Shown: positions 24,420 through 39,750, numbered from the stretch's first letter. The stretch is 64,000 nt of DNA from Tetradesmus obliquus (GCA_030272155.1 CP126203.1:2976001-3040000); one strand, 5' to 3'. Notes: a model not told the origin generated them from the sequence alone. Translations and numbers: made by a program.

Positions 24420-27400
24420 TCAAACAAACTCACCGAAGTTGGTCAGGATGTTGTTGCCGGTTGGGTCGCTCAGGTGGTCCAGCAGGTTCTCGTATGGGCC
24501 CTTGCCGGTGAGCACAGCCTGTGCACCGTAGCCGAACATGGCCAGCATCGCCAGGCGGCCGTTCTTGATCTCGTTCAGCTTCAGCTTCTTCATCTCGGCC
24601 TCGGACTTGCCGCCCAGGTTGAACAGGTTGAACCACTGGCCGCCTGCAGAACACAGCAGAGCAGCAAGGTGAGAGGCAGTGAGCAGCAGGTGCGAGACGG
24701 ACAAGACACAGCAGAGACGAAATAGATACCGAAGCGATATCGGGTTTGCGCCCTGTCGATGCATTGCACGCAAATGTGACGAGATCTCGACCCGATCTCC
24801 ATACGCCGGGCGTCGCCCAATCTCGCAGACCCGCTCCCCGATCCCGCGATCAGCACATAAATATGACACGAACACCCTCAAATTCGCAAAAATAATAATA
24901 AAACGTGGACGACGTGTGCCAATGTATTGCGAAGCCAGCTGACTTGATGGTAATTTGCTGAATCGCAGCAGCATGTGGCCGGTCACATGGTGCAACTGAA
25001 CCCCCAATGCCCTGGCAATTTCCGCCTGTCTCATCCAACCAGAACACCGTGCATCTGCTCACCGGGGTATGCGGGGTCGCCAGAGCCACCCTGCACCTTC
25101 TCCAGGCCAACAAAGTACTGCTTGCCCATTGAGCCTGGGTTCCTGCAAGCAGCAAAGCAGCAACACAGAAGGCACAGTGGCAAGAACGTCAAGACCGAAA
25201 TCACCACCGCCAAACAGAAGCCGCAGTACATGCACGATGCACATGCAGCTATTCACCTGAATGACCCTCTACTGTTTGTTTGATGTCGATAGGTTCTGCC
25301 GAAACTGCATGCTGCCGCATGTGCATCTGAATTGAGCAACCAGGCTGCCTCTCCGCTTGCAGTGCAGCATGCTTCAGCCATGCCTCTGTCATCCCATCTA
25401 GCAGGCACCCTTGTTGTAGCCAGCTCGCAGACCCCTCCATTACTGGAAGTACACCCTCTACAAGGCCCAGTGTCACCCCCTGGAGACGAACGTTTGCTGG
25501 GACCTGGCACAGCCTTCCCAACTACAGCTGACCCAGGTGCAACTGACACCCCCGCCTACTGCAATTGCAGGCCCTGCACCAGCTCAGCAGTCCTTTGAAG
25601 TGCTGCCTCCTGTGCAGCTCCACAAGGTTCATCGCAATGGCCTCAATTATGAACAGCAGCTATCATTGTAACCAAATCAGTGTAACTAGAGCACCACCCA
25701 CTGCGTAGTTCACACTCACTTGAAGTCCTGCCACCTGCACAGCTCAGCGAAGTTCATCGCGATGGCCTCAGTGTAGAACAGCAGCTATCAGTGTAACTAG
25801 ATCTAGCACCGGCTGCTGTGAAGTTCACACTCACTTGAAGTCCTGCCACCTGCGCAGCTCAGCGAAGTTCATGGCAATGGCCTCAATGTAGAACAGGCTG
25901 TATGGGTCGGTCCAGTACTTGTCGTAGGTGCCTGCCGGGGGGATCACGCCGGTCTCGAACCACCTGATGTCAACACCGATGCCTGCCTTGCCCAGGATCT
26001 CTGGCGCAATGCAGCCGGCGGCGCCAAGCATGGCCCAGCGGCAGTGGATCACCTGCACAGCGGCGGGAACATGACAATTGATGTTGAGTGATCGGTTGCA
26101 GAGTTGACAAAGCAACACGCGTAGTTGCGTGCTGCTGCTGTGGTGCTGTTCCTCGCATGACGGGGTTGCCACTGCTGCTGCTGCTGTTGCATGACGGGGT
26201 TGCCACTGCTGCTGCTGCTGTCGCGATAAAAAAGGAAGCTGCTGTGGTACCCATTCCGTCGCCCAGCACTGATGGTAGCAGCCGCTGCAAGCTGTCGCGC
26301 CAGCTGCTGGTGATCAGCACCAACTTCAGTAGCTGTGGCAACGCGAGAGCTGCTGCTGTTGCCTTGAGTGACACAGCTGCTGGTTGCAACAAGCTGCTTT
26401 GCAGGCCAGCATGCTGCTGCGATCTGCACGCCATGCGCCTCTGTTGTTCATGGTGCAGCACTGCTGCTTGCCAGGTGTTGACGCCTGCCAACTGACAGAT
26501 CCCTAGCCTGCCAGCGCAGTTCCTGCAAGCTGCCAGTAGTGCTGCCCTTGACACCTGCTGAATGTGCTGCCTCTGATGCTGCTGCTGTCCAAGCTGCTGC
26601 TGCTACAGCTGCCCCTGCAAGCTCCAGCAGTAGCCTTGATGTGATATCTGACTATGTAGATGTGGCAATCACCTCGGAGTAGGCCAGCCACTGAGGGGTG
26701 ACAAAGCCACCAGAGTTGACTGGGTCCATCAGGCCCAGGGGGTCGAAGCCAAAGTCGCTGCAGGACGCAACAGTAACAGAACAGGAAAAAACCAACAGGC
26801 GGAGGTGCAGCAATGTGTGTGCCGAAGCGTGTCGACAGAGAGATGAGTCACTGCATGGGGATCTGTTGCGATGTAGCGACAACATCTGCTGAGAAGACAC
26901 AGCAGGCTACAGCTGCACCATGTGCACCAGCCTTCCAATGTTGTTGCTTGTCTAATACCAGTGCCCTCGTGCGAAGATTACGCATGCTGCTGCTGTTGTC
27001 ACTGTCAGCTGATGCGGCAGCGATCTGCTGCGCATGGGCTGGGATCTGCTGCTGCACCCAGCTGAGCTTGTTCTGCTGATTGCGTGCTGCAATCCTCACC
27101 CTGGCAGAGTGCCATCCAGGTACTGCAGGGTGGACTCGCTGGTGAAGTAAAGCTGGTCCTTGCTCCTGTCGACCTGCAGTCAATCAAGCATCAGCAGCTC
27201 AGGCAGCTGCCAGATCTACTGCTGCAACGATTATGCTGATGCTCCAGATCCATCGTTGATTACTATGGCTGCAGCGATCCGCTGCTACTCCGGGGTCGCA
27301 CCTTGGCGATGCTGCTGCCCTCCTCGGCCCTGCAGACCACGGAGCGGGAGCGGCTGGCCTTGCTGGCCACGCTGGCCTTGGCGGCCTGCAAAGAAAACGA

Positions 27401-27486
27401 TTTCAGCTGCAGTTCGTCCGAAAGAGAGCACTACGTGCTAGAAAGGTGATTCTGCGTACCACGCTGAGCTTGTTGGAGAGCATCAT
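24420..27486 (-). CDS. LHCA3: Photosystem I light-harvesting chlorophyll a/b protein, LHCA3 type
   Basis: Seven exons with matching phases: 27486-27460, 27385-27302, 27173-27100, 26757-26673, 26052-25835, 25142-25063 and 24643-24420; about 263 residues. Exons 1-2 give a plastid transit peptide (Ala/Ser/Lys-rich, ending near VVCRAEE). The mature part shows the LHC features: GFDPLGL, helix B ([17 protein letters not shown]), the stretch [14 protein letters not shown], helix C ([21 protein letters not shown]), PAYPGG, and helix A/D ([18 protein letters not shown]) ending NILTNF. The PPAGTY and [10 protein letters not shown] boxes are specific to Lhca3-like proteins. The product binds chlorophyll in the thylakoid LHCI belt of photosystem I. 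Exon 5's end is copied twice downstream (25,593-25,780). The final residues after NILTNF (GEFV) are short and could instead be intron. Confidence 0.93.
25593..25780 (-). repeat. Two partial copies of LHCA3 exon 5 end with donor
   Basis: Segments about 25,593-25,650 and 25,717-25,780 repeat the 3' end of exon 5 ([15 protein letters not shown] region) with the donor AAGTGAGT or a decayed version. The copy nearest the intact exon is the better preserved. Confidence 0.9.
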
Positions 27487-28796
27487 CTTGTGTGACGGTT
27501 TGGTGTTGATGCACACTGAGATGCTGACACACAGGAACGCTGCTCGCGGGCCATTTGCTCCCAGCAGGCCCAGTGATGTCCAGATCCCGTGAGCCCTAAG
27601 ACCTACCTGCCCCACACATGTTCTCACGCCAGCGAAGTCGCTTTTGAACACACTCTCCAATGACCTAATATCTCTGTTATTAAGCTTTGCTACCGCTGAT
27701 GCTCATGGAAAAGCCAAATTGTAGCGGGCGCGCTGCACTGCTGGTAGGCTGAAGTCCACGTTGACGATGCATACGCTGTTGCCGCGTTATCACTTGATGT
27801 TTTATGGTTATCTAGAATGGTCACGGTGAATCGGTGGTCAGGGAGCGTTCCTGAATCAACCAGGCTTTCCTGGCACTGCAGTACTGCCAGCAGCTTACAC
27901 AGTGGACTGTGCATCGGGTTGCCGTCGTTGCATCTTCAATTGTGTCCAAAACATGCTGCTTTCCATCCGTCTCAACTACACTTTCTCATCAAGCTGGCAG
28001 CTGCAGGAAAGTACACTCAGGACCGCTGTCAAAGGCTCAGTCTCAGCCTTGGCGGCCAAGCGCCAGCAGCTGGTTTGTTTGGACTGCTGGAGCGTAGCTG
28101 GACCAGGCGTCCCTGCAATCTGCGGTGATTATTATGTGGCACAGCACTCTGAAAGGCATAGACGTCATTGACTTGATTGTGCTGATCATGTCTGGCTGAC
28201 GTCATCACGTGTGCGCAGCAACTCCTGGTCCAGCATTGCTTGAAGGTGAGAGACCATGCGTTCAGTGTATAGAACTGTCCTTATACAACACTACAGTGCA
28301 CTGCTGCAGCCTCAGCTGCTGATGGCACCCTGTGGCAGGGAATCCCTCAAGGCCCGCGCGTGTAGTGACGCACAAGCATTGCTGGCATCTGCAGCTGCTC
28401 ATGCAAACTTGAAAAAACAAGCAACTTGCAACTTGGCGCACTCAGCTGCTGAGCCATCCTGCCAGCAGTTCAACCGCACGTGGCCGGTTCGGCGTGCTCC
28501 ATGTGCACTGCGTCAACCCCAATGATGCCGCAGGAAGTCTATGCCACAGCCGACAGGGTGCCCTAGCTACTATGAATACTGTCTGGTGCAATCCCGCCAA
28601 GCACAAGAAAGTCAACCGTTGTGCTTGCTGAAAGCCACCAACACCACCGCTGCGTTGACAGACAATGTGCAGCTCCTGCTGCTGCAGCCTGCCGTGGGCC
28701 CTGCAGCAGGCGCTGCTGCTGCTGCCATGCTGGGAAGCGGCCAGGGGCTGCACATTGCTGTGCAGTTCACTCCTCTTTGCACAATGTTCTGCAATA
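27487..28796. other. LHCA3 upstream region
   Basis: Lies between the LHCA3 start codon and the degenerate end copies of the UPRT gene. It presumably holds the LHCA3 promoter. No clear TATA box or light-element motif was recognised, and no other gene is supported. Confidence 0.45.
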
Positions 28797-28930
28797 CGCC
28801 GAAGGCCCTGTCCCCCGCATCCCCAAAACCGGGGCTGCTGCTGCTGCTGCTTGTGTTGCTGTCGCTGCTTGCATACATCATTCCTGAGGCCCTGTCTCGT
28901 GCAGCTCCAAGCCCAAGCCAGGGCTGCTGC

Positions 28931-28969
<39 letters not shown>

Positions 28970-29060
28970 GCTTTTATGCTGCTGCTGCTGCTGCTGCTGG
29001 TCGCCTACATTGTGCCGAAGGGCCTGTCTCCTGCATCGCCCAGGGCAGGGCCGCTGCTGC
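28797..29060 (-). repeat. Three degenerate copies of the UPRT C-terminal exon end separated by CTG tracts
   Basis: The end of the UPRT last exon ([13 protein letters not shown], stop) recurs at about 29,002-29,041 (keeps its own stop), 28,886-28,920 and 28,797-28,835. Copies are joined by (CTG/CAG)n runs of up to about 15 units. Confidence 0.9.
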
Positions 29061-29090
29061 AGTGCTGCTGCTGCTGCTGCTGCTGCTCGC

Positions 29091-31523
<2,433 letters not shown>

Positions 31524-31559
31524 TTTATTTGGTGTGACGTTGGATTGTTTAAATGACAC

Positions 31560-32408
31560 GTGACAGCAACGCGTAGCTCAGCTAGCAAGCTGACTGCTTG
31601 TACACTGGGTGTACCAGCAAAGAAGCACTACGAACAGGTATGTGGATGATCGCAAGCTGCAGACGCACACATCAGCAACATAATGTCATATTACCCAGCA
31701 TAGTTATCATGCTGTGTGGGCCTGTGGTGAGACTGTGTCAGTATCAGCTGTCATAACAATCCTGACACTGCAGCTGCTGCACTGCAGGCTGCAGCACGCC
31801 AGGTGGGGCCCTGCCCGCACCACCAGCGACCCAGCTGACTTGCTGAAAGATTACAACATGCAAGTACTCTAAAAGGACATGACAATGAGCATTATAGACA
31901 GCAGTATTATAGTGCAAACCCAGCCCTGCGGCTGAGTCTTGAATACTTCCAAAGTTGGAAGAGGCAGCACTGGCCTGCGTCGGACACGAGGGTCACTCAC
32001 ACACAGCAGGCACGCGTGCTTGCCACAGCCTGCTACAGCCTGCCACAACCACTGCACACACAGCGTTGCACCAAAGCTACATGCGCACCACACTGTCCCA
32101 ACCAAACCAAGCGACCAAGCATACACGGTACGCGTCAAAGAGACCACTGGCCTGCAAGCCTCAACCTTGGTGCGCTGTCCATCAAACGGATGCAGAAAGT
32201 AAGCCCCCCATATGCATGAGGCTGTTACCAAGGCATGTTGCGCTGCCGGGCTAACACTAGAAGCCATGGTCCTACAGCAGTGTCAGTAGCAACGCATGTG
32301 CTAAGCTGGCATGCGGTCTGACTCACACTCCATCAGGGGGCAGCAACTGGTGCTGCAAAAAACAAATTTTATGCACATCCTGCACATCCTTAAACAGCAT
32401 CAAAGCGC
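31560..32408. other. Intergenic, no supported gene
   Basis: Lies between the UPRT start and the downstream copy of the membrane-protein last exon. A 132-codon minus-strand frame (32,267-31,869) is hydrophobic in parts but has no splice or family support, so it is more likely 3' flank. Confidence 0.45.
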
Positions 32409-32500
32409 TCACACCAGCGCTTCCTGTGCTCCCAAGGTGCCGAGTGCGAACGGCGCGAAAGGCAGCGGGTAGTAGTGGGCCGGTGACAGCACCACAAACA
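32409..32500 (-). repeat. Copy of the membrane-protein C-terminal exon end
   Basis: Repeats the end of the last exon (SPAHYYPLPFAPFA... to a stop) about 180 bp beyond the functional stop at 32,582. Confidence 0.88.
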
Positions 32501-32581
32501 GCACCCACCAGTGAACATGGCCAAGAAGCTGCAACACTTGCTCCTGCTGTGCACTCAGGTGCAACGGCTCAGCAATCAACG

Positions 32582-34489
32582 GCTTACACCAGTGCCTCCT
32601 GTGCTCCCAGAGTGCCAGGCGCAAACGGCGCGAAAGGCAGCGGGTAGTAGTGCGCCGGCGACAGCACCACAAACAGCGCCCACACAGTGAACATGGCCCA
32701 CATGAACCTCCGCACCGGCGGGAACAGTGCAGCCATAGCCCGGTCTATCTGCTGAGCCACTAGGAATGCAAAGTACACCCACAGCCGCTCTTGTGAAGCC
32801 AGCAGCAGCAGCAGGCCCCACTTGGCAACTGTGAGGTGGCCTAGGCCCCAGTTGAGGCCCACAGCAAGGGCCAGGGCTGGGTTGCTCTGCCAGAACCAGC
32901 CGAAGATGGCCACGTGCACAGCTGCAGCAGCAGCAGCAGCAGGAACAGGAGCAGCAGAGCAGCAGGAGACGCAGCAGTAGATCAGCTTCGGTTGGTGCAA
33001 AGCTAAAGCGTGTTGGTCCCTCTTGACGGTGTAGTGCAAGACGGTCAACGAGCAGCATGCAAAACCTGTATGCGGCTGCCATTGCCACTTGGAACGCGCG
33101 CTCGCCCCAGCTGTATACACGTTGATACATTGCCACATGCCCCGTCACGCGCTGTCCAATGCTGCTGCTGCCACCAGCAAACGCCTCACCTGTGTATGCA
33201 GCTGCGACAGCAACCTGGAATGCGCGCTCGCCCCAGCTGTACTTCAATGCTTCCAGCCCTCGATAGAAAAAGGGCGGCACCACTGCCTTACGGAACCCCT
33301 TCTACAACACTTTGTACGCGTCGAACACCAACAAGCACACAAACATACATTGCGACATGCCCCGTCACGTGCTGTCCACCGCTGTTGCTGCCACCAACAG
33401 CCACCTCACCTGTGTATGCAGCCGCGACAGCAATTTGGAATGCGCGCTCGCCCCAGCTGTACTTCAGTGCTTCTAAGCCCCTATAGAAGAAGAAGGGCAC
33501 CACCTTGGGGTCATCGAAAGGCTCCAGGAAGCCTTTCCTGAACTGCCACTTGCCATCCACTTGCTTGAAGGAGGGCCACTCCCTGCTGTAGTCGGTGAGA
33601 GCCTCAACCTGCGGGGCCAAACAGCAGTGAGACAGGGACATGCAGAAGTCAGGAATTGGTCCGCTGGTGTTGGCTTTACATAGTGAGACAACTGCACCAA
33701 GTTTTGCTTCAATTGCGCGGGTAGAAGGTGCAACAGAAGTGCATTGCAGCACACAGCTGCAGGCGCGAAGACGGCTTCCAACGTGCAGAGTGCCACAACA
33801 ATACTCGGCGTCCAGGCTGCATTGCTTCCCTCCTTGCTGGGTTGCACTTCTTTGAGTTGCACCGGCATCAAGCCCGCGAAGGGTGATCAGAACAACAGGC
33901 CAACAAGGAGCACCTATGACATTTTGATATGCTTGCTACTTCATCAACCGCTTTTGCCCTCGGGCCATTATCCTGCTGCATGTCCTGCAACCACCATGTG
34001 GTTGCTATCGTTTTCCCCCACCTGCCAATACTCCGTGCCAGGTAGGCTGAAGGGCTCCGGCATCTGCACCTTAGTGGCCCGAAAGTGCTTTGCAAAGGGG
34101 TTGTTCAGCTCTATGCTGCCAGGCGGCATCTGCTGATCCCACAGCGTCTCCGGGTTTATCCGCATCTGCTCTGTTGCTACAGCAAATCTGTCGCTTTGTG
34201 TTGGATCTTCCTGCAAGGGCCAGCCCAGCAGCGTATCTGCTGGCTGCTGCGTCTGCTGCGGCTTATAATGATGCCGAAAGCGGTACACTTGGCTGGCATC
34301 TCCAGAGGCTGCAGACTGGCATTTCTGCGAATGCCAGGGACGGCTGCTGCTGTTGCTACTGCTACTGCTGCTGGCACGGCTGCCTGGGATTGGCAGCGCT
34401 GGATACCGATGTGCTAGGCCGCTAGTTGAGGGTTGACTGGCTGCTGTAGAGCTAGTGTGCAGCGATCTATGCATGCTGCTGCTGTACAT
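32582..34489 (-). CDS. Unrecognised membrane protein, possible organelle presequence
   Basis: Three exons with consistent phases: 34489-34022, 33608-33410 and 32921-32582; about 335 residues. The N-terminus (MYSSSMHRSLHTSSTAAS) is Ser/Arg/His-rich and acid-free, like a mitochondrial or plastid presequence, followed by a Ser-rich linker. The middle is soluble and acidic/aromatic (for example ALTDYSREWPSFKQVDGKW). Exon 3 encodes several hydrophobic segments (VAIFGWFWQSNPALALAVGL, WGLLLLLASQERLWVYFAFL, FMWAMFTVWALFVVL) ending SPAHYYPLPFAPFAP. I do not recognise the family; an organelle membrane protein is inference from composition. The end of exon 2 has two partial copies (33,055-33,290) and the end of exon 3 one (32,409-32,500). 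Confidence 0.7.
33055..33290 (-). repeat. Two partial copies of membrane-protein exon 2 end
   Basis: Segments about 33,186-33,290 and 33,055-33,125 repeat the exon 2 end (LEALKYSWGERAFQ region). The nearer copy also keeps the CACCTGTGTATGC donor context. Both are downstream of intact exon 2. Confidence 0.9.
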
Positions 34490-34534
34490 GGTTGCTGAGG
34501 CAGCAGCAGTAGCTGCTGCCTGTACTGCGCCTGG

Positions 34535-35260
34535 CTAGGTTGGCCACGGAAGATCGAAAGAAGCTGGTACGACACACAACACGTTTTTTGTGGACAACAG
34601 CCAATGCAATGCGTAGTAGACGAGGACCGACACTGAGATGACGAAGCACCTGGAGTCCTGGAGATTTAAGATGTCAAACAATGTGGTATAAACTTCGTTA
34701 AAGCATCTGAATCATTGTCTTACCGGTTGACGCACGGCTTGCTGTGCAGGTGTCAAAGCCCTGGCAGTAACGTGTTGAAAGCGGAGGTCAGAAGACGTGA
34801 TCACAGCTCGGTCGAGTTCAGCTGTATCGTAAGGTTTTTGCTGAGGTCCCGGGCTGCAATACAGCGGCGATCCTGCAAACCTGCCACTGGCCCGTTCGCA
34901 AGGGTTATTCATTGCTGCTCTGAGCACTGTTGTTTCAACATCACTGCATATATATTCCCTCATGTCAACTGTTAGCAGCTGCTGAAGCTGCCCGGGGCAG
35001 CTGTTGGACGTGTGTGCGCTCCGACTGAAGGTGAAGGCAGCAGCAGCACATGGGGTAGCTTGTCTGGCATCAGTGTGTAGAGAGCAACCCAGCTGCAGGC
35101 CCACGAGTGTTTTGTGCTTGTTTAACGCATCAAGTTCTTGCGTTCTTTGACCTGCTGCTGGTTGTGCAGCCCATTTGCTGCCCGTTGCGAGTTGTGCTGT
35201 TGACAGATTGCAGGCGTGTACAGCTGGTTCAAACTCTCTGCTGCAAAGCATGTGGTTCAT
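34535..35260 (-). CDS. Putative small membrane-anchored protein
   Basis: Two exons in matching phase: 35260-about 34730 (donor CCG|GTAAGA) and about 34657-34535 (acceptor TCTCCAG|GAC). About 220 residues with no recognised domain. The second exon encodes a hydrophobic stretch (CFVISVSVLVYYALHWLLS) near the C-terminus, so a tail-anchored or single-pass protein is possible. The stop (TAG, 34,537-34,535) is only 45 nt before the start codon of the next minus-strand gene, and the frame stays open between them, so the two could be one gene. Low certainty: no homologue is recognised, and the 5' end lies only about 50 bp from the proposed Sec1 start on the other strand. Confidence 0.35.
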
Positions 35261-35313
35261 GTTGATTTGCAGGATTGGAGTGAAGGATAATCAGCGCTCA
35301 AAGCAACAGCAAA

Positions 35314-37781
35314 ATGGGTGAGCAGCAGTTGCAAGAAACGGGGAGTTGTCCAACATACAGCTGGGGCATGGTCCCTGGCACGCCAGAGTGATGGGACCGC
35401 AGCACATGGGAGTGCTGCTGCAGCAGCAGCAGCAGCAACGGATCAGCAGAGCTGCAGCAGCACTGCCAGCCCGCAGGAGATGTGCAACGTGCAGCAACAG
35501 CACGTCTGATAAAACCAATGTTATAGCAAAGTTGCATCTGGTGCCAAGGCCGACATGTGTGCAGCAACACTTACATCAGTAGAAGTCAGCCACAGCTGCT
35601 TGTTGAGAGTTGTGCAGTGCTGTGGTATGTCTGCAGTCACCACAGCGCGGCTTGCAGTGGTCAGTGCACAACCCAGCCTGTATGTAGTGCCAATCACACC
35701 TACCACACTCGCCAGCCTTCCACCATCTGCATATGCCCAGCTCTGACTTACAGCGCTGCTGCCTCCTGTCCACCGTGTTACTTTCCCCTTGTGACACCAA
35801 ATGTAACGACATTTGTAACACACAGAGGGCATCCGGCGCGTGGTGCGGGAGCGTGTACTGGGGGAGATGCTGGGCAGTGTGAATGACTCAACTGGGGGCG
35901 GCTGGAAGGTGCTGGTCATGGATGCGTTCACCACCAAGATTACTTCAGCAGCTGTGCGCATGAGCGACATCTTGGACGCAGGTGAGCTGCGGCAGCACTT
36001 CCAGCAGCGTACATTGCGCAAGTCGGTTTATATAAGTGATGTGCATCAAGCCTTTAGTGCAAGGGTATCAGCAGGGGTAGAGGGTTGCTAGCATGCAGTC
36101 TTGCAAGAGTGCTGGAACAAGACATCAGCAGCTGTGGGCATGAGCGACATTCTGGACGCAGGTGGGCTGCCGCAGCAATGCCAGCACAGCCAGCAGCAGG
36201 CCTGGTATCAGCAGGGAAGGATCAGGGGTCAGCAGCCAGACAGTTTCAGTGTGCAAGGGTAACGACATGGTCGTTGCAGGTGAGCTACCGCAGCACTGCC
36301 AGGTGCAGGAGTTGTGCATTGTGCAGGTTGGCTCATTTAGCTGGTGTATAGAAAGTCATGTGTTCAAGGGTACAAGCAGGGATAGAGACGGCCTCAGCAC
36401 ACAAGAGTACTGGAGTTGTGGCAATTTGCACCTTGCACCCAGTGAGGCTCATCAGGTACATTGGCAGGTGCTCACTGCCAAGCTGCAGCAAGCTGCCATA
36501 CTGCCACTCTTCCGTGCCTGCCCTTGAAAACTTTTTCGTGTGCGTTGCACAGGTGTGTCAGTGGTTGAGGATCTGGATAAGGCGCGTGAGCCACTCCCCC
36601 TGGCTGCAGTCTACTTCATCACGCCCAGCCCTGCAGCAGTCAGCCGGCTGCTGGCGGACTTTGCCACCAAGCCGCTGTACCCCAGCGTGCATGTGTTCTT
36701 CAGCAACAGGGCGCCCGCAGATGCAGTGGACAGGATCAAAAAGTGCAAGGTAGGGTGCATTTGGGTGCAGTGGTGAGCCAAGGCTTAGCTATCACGATTG
36801 GCAAATTGAGACTGTGTATGGTTGGCGTCAGCGTAGCATGCAGTGGCGGCCAGGTGCGTGCTTCAGCAACACATGTGTGAGAGCCCAGTGCTGTGCAGCA
36901 GCACAGGTGCTTTGCCACCAAGCCGCTGTACCCCAGCGTGCACGTGTTCTTCAGCAACAGGGCGCCCGCAGATGCAGTGGACAGGTTCAAAAAGTGCAAG
37001 GTAGGGTGCATTTGGGTGCAGTGGTGAGCCAAGGCTTAACTATCACGATTGGCAAATTGAGACTGTGTATGGTTGGCGTCAGCGTAGCATGCAGTGGCGG
37101 CCAGGTGGGTGCTTCAGCAACACATGTGTGAGAGCCCAGTGCTGTGCAGCAGCACAGGTGCTTTGCCACCAAGCCGCTGTACCCCAGCGTGCACGTGTTC
37201 TTCAGCAACAGGGCGCCCGCAGATGCAGTGGACAGGATCAAAAAGTGCAAGGTAGGGTGCATTTGGGTGCAGTGGTGAGCCAAGGCTTAACCATCACGAT
37301 TGGCAAATTGAGACTGTGTATGGTTGGCGTCAGCGTAGCATGCAGTGGCGGCCAGGTGGGTGCTTCAGCAACACATGTGTGAGAGCCGTGAACACGATGC
37401 CAGACTTTGCAGTCTGTTGTTGGTTTTTGGTTTTACTCCAGCAACCGCGCGCCAGCAGATGCAGTGGACCGGATCAAGAAGTGCAAGGCGAGGTGCAGTG
37501 CATTTGGAATTTCAGGTTGAACACAGACTTCGCTTGTGGAGCAGCAGCAGCAGAAGCAGCACTATGGGCGTGTGCTGCTAGCTATGTGCACGCAGGTAGG
37601 CTCAAGCAGCACTTGTGCATTGCCTGATGCTCTGCAGAACACACAAGTGTCAGCGGCTGTGCAGCTGGTCCAACAATGCAATGAAACTCCCGCCTTTGCC
37701 TGAGCAGCACGCCTCACTTGGAGAGCAGTGTGCTACATGCAGCTGCGATGACTGACGTGCTGCATGTGTCGAGACGTGTTC

Positions 37782-37812
<31 letters not shown>

Positions 37813-39108
37813 TGTTGCCGCAAGTGCTGCTGCCGCTGCTCAAGTCGCCCAAGACGGTCCATCTGGAGGTCATGAATGCGGACACCAGTGGGGACAATTG
37901 CATCACCTGTGTGATACTTGCCCTGTTTCTGCTGCTGCCGCAGGTGCTGCTGCCGCTGCTCAAGTCGCTGAAGGAGGTCAACCTGGAGTACGTGGTGGTG
38001 GACAGCAGGACCTTTGTCACAGAGCACCCGCACGCCATGATCCGGTGAGGCTTGTTGATACAGCGTACTGCTGAACAACCGCTGCATAAACAAGTATATG
38101 ATCGTGATGATGATCAACAGCTTCAATCGTAGCTGCATAGCCATTTGATCTCACCTGCCCTCTTCTTCATCCTCTTCCGTGCACGCGCAGGCTCATGGGA
38201 GAGCGCTCCGAAGCGGTGCCTCGCGAGTTTGAAGGCGAAGTTGATTCTATTGCCAGCAGGCTCGCCACAGCTCTGGCCAGCCTGCATGAGTTCCCTGCAG
38301 TGCGCTACCGGGCAGGCAAGCCGCCGGCGGCTGGGGATGCTCCTGGGGCAGCAGCACGCAGCTTGCTGGCACAAAAGCTGGCGCAGCGGGTGGGTTAGAA
38401 ATGATTCTTCTTGTCGTTTGTTTGTTTGTTTGTTTGTGAACATGCTTATATTGTTGTGGTGCTGTTTCATGTCCTAAAATGGCTGCCCAGTCATGGCCAG
38501 CAGGCTAGCCACAGCGCTTGCCAGCCTGCACGAGTTCCCTGCAGTGCGCTACCGGGCAGGCAAGCCGCCGGCGGCTGGCGATGCTCCTGGGGCAGCAGCG
38601 CGCAGCTTGCTGGCACAAAAGCTGGCGCAGCGGGTGAGTTGGGCTTATTGCTTTGTAATTTGTTTGTTATTACTTCGGTCTTTTGCTGTGTTATTGGGGT
38701 ATGGTTAATGTGTCTGGGATGCGCTGAGCGCAGCATCATGCAGCTGGCGCAAAAGCTGGCACAACCGGTGAGCGTGTGAAGGTGCTTCAGCGCTCTGGCG
38801 TGCTGCTACCTTGGGAGTTGTATGAGCAGGTGCAGTCTGGGACGCGCCGATTCCATCAGCCGTCACTCACGCTGCACGCACGCGCGTCTGTCGTTTGCTG
38901 CCGCAGGTCTCGGAACGTGCAATGGTGCTGCAGCGCTCTGGCGTGTGAGCTGCTGGTGCTGCTGCTGCTGCTGCATGAGCCAACGCTGATCAAAGCGGTT
39001 GTTTTGTTGCCGCGCCTGTGTTTCCGCTGCAGGTCTCGGAGCGCGCGATGGTGCTGCAGCGCTCCGGCGTGCTGCCACCGCCGGAGTCGTGTGAGCTGCT
39101 GCTGCTGC

Positions 39109-39168
<60 letters not shown>

Positions 39169-39288
39169 ATGAGCCAACACTGATCAATGCGGTTGTTTGG
39201 TTGCTGCGCCTGTGTTTCCGCTGCAGGTCTCGGAGCGCGCGATGGTGCTGCAGCGCTCCGGCGTGCTGCCACCGCGGGAGTCGTGTGA

Positions 39289-39338
<50 letters not shown>

Positions 39339-39458
39339 ATGAGCCAACACTGATCAATGCGGTTGTTTGGTTGCTGCGCCTGTGTTTCCGCTGCAGGTCT
39401 CGGAGCGCGCGATGGTGCTGCAGCGCTCCGGCGTGCTGCCACCGCGGGAGTCGTGTGA

Positions 39459-39538
<80 letters not shown>

Positions 39539-39658
39539 ATGAGCCAACACTGATCAATGCGGTTGTTTGGTTGCTGCGCCTGTGTTTCCGCTGCAGGTCT
39601 CGGAGCGCGCGATGGTGCTGCAGCGCTCCGGCGTGCTGCCACCGCGGGAGTCGTGTGA

Positions 39659-39750
<92 letters not shown>

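Noticed and set aside
31869-32267. 132-codon minus-strand frame with a hydrophobic end
   Set aside because: No splice or family support; lies downstream of the membrane-protein stop and its copied exon.
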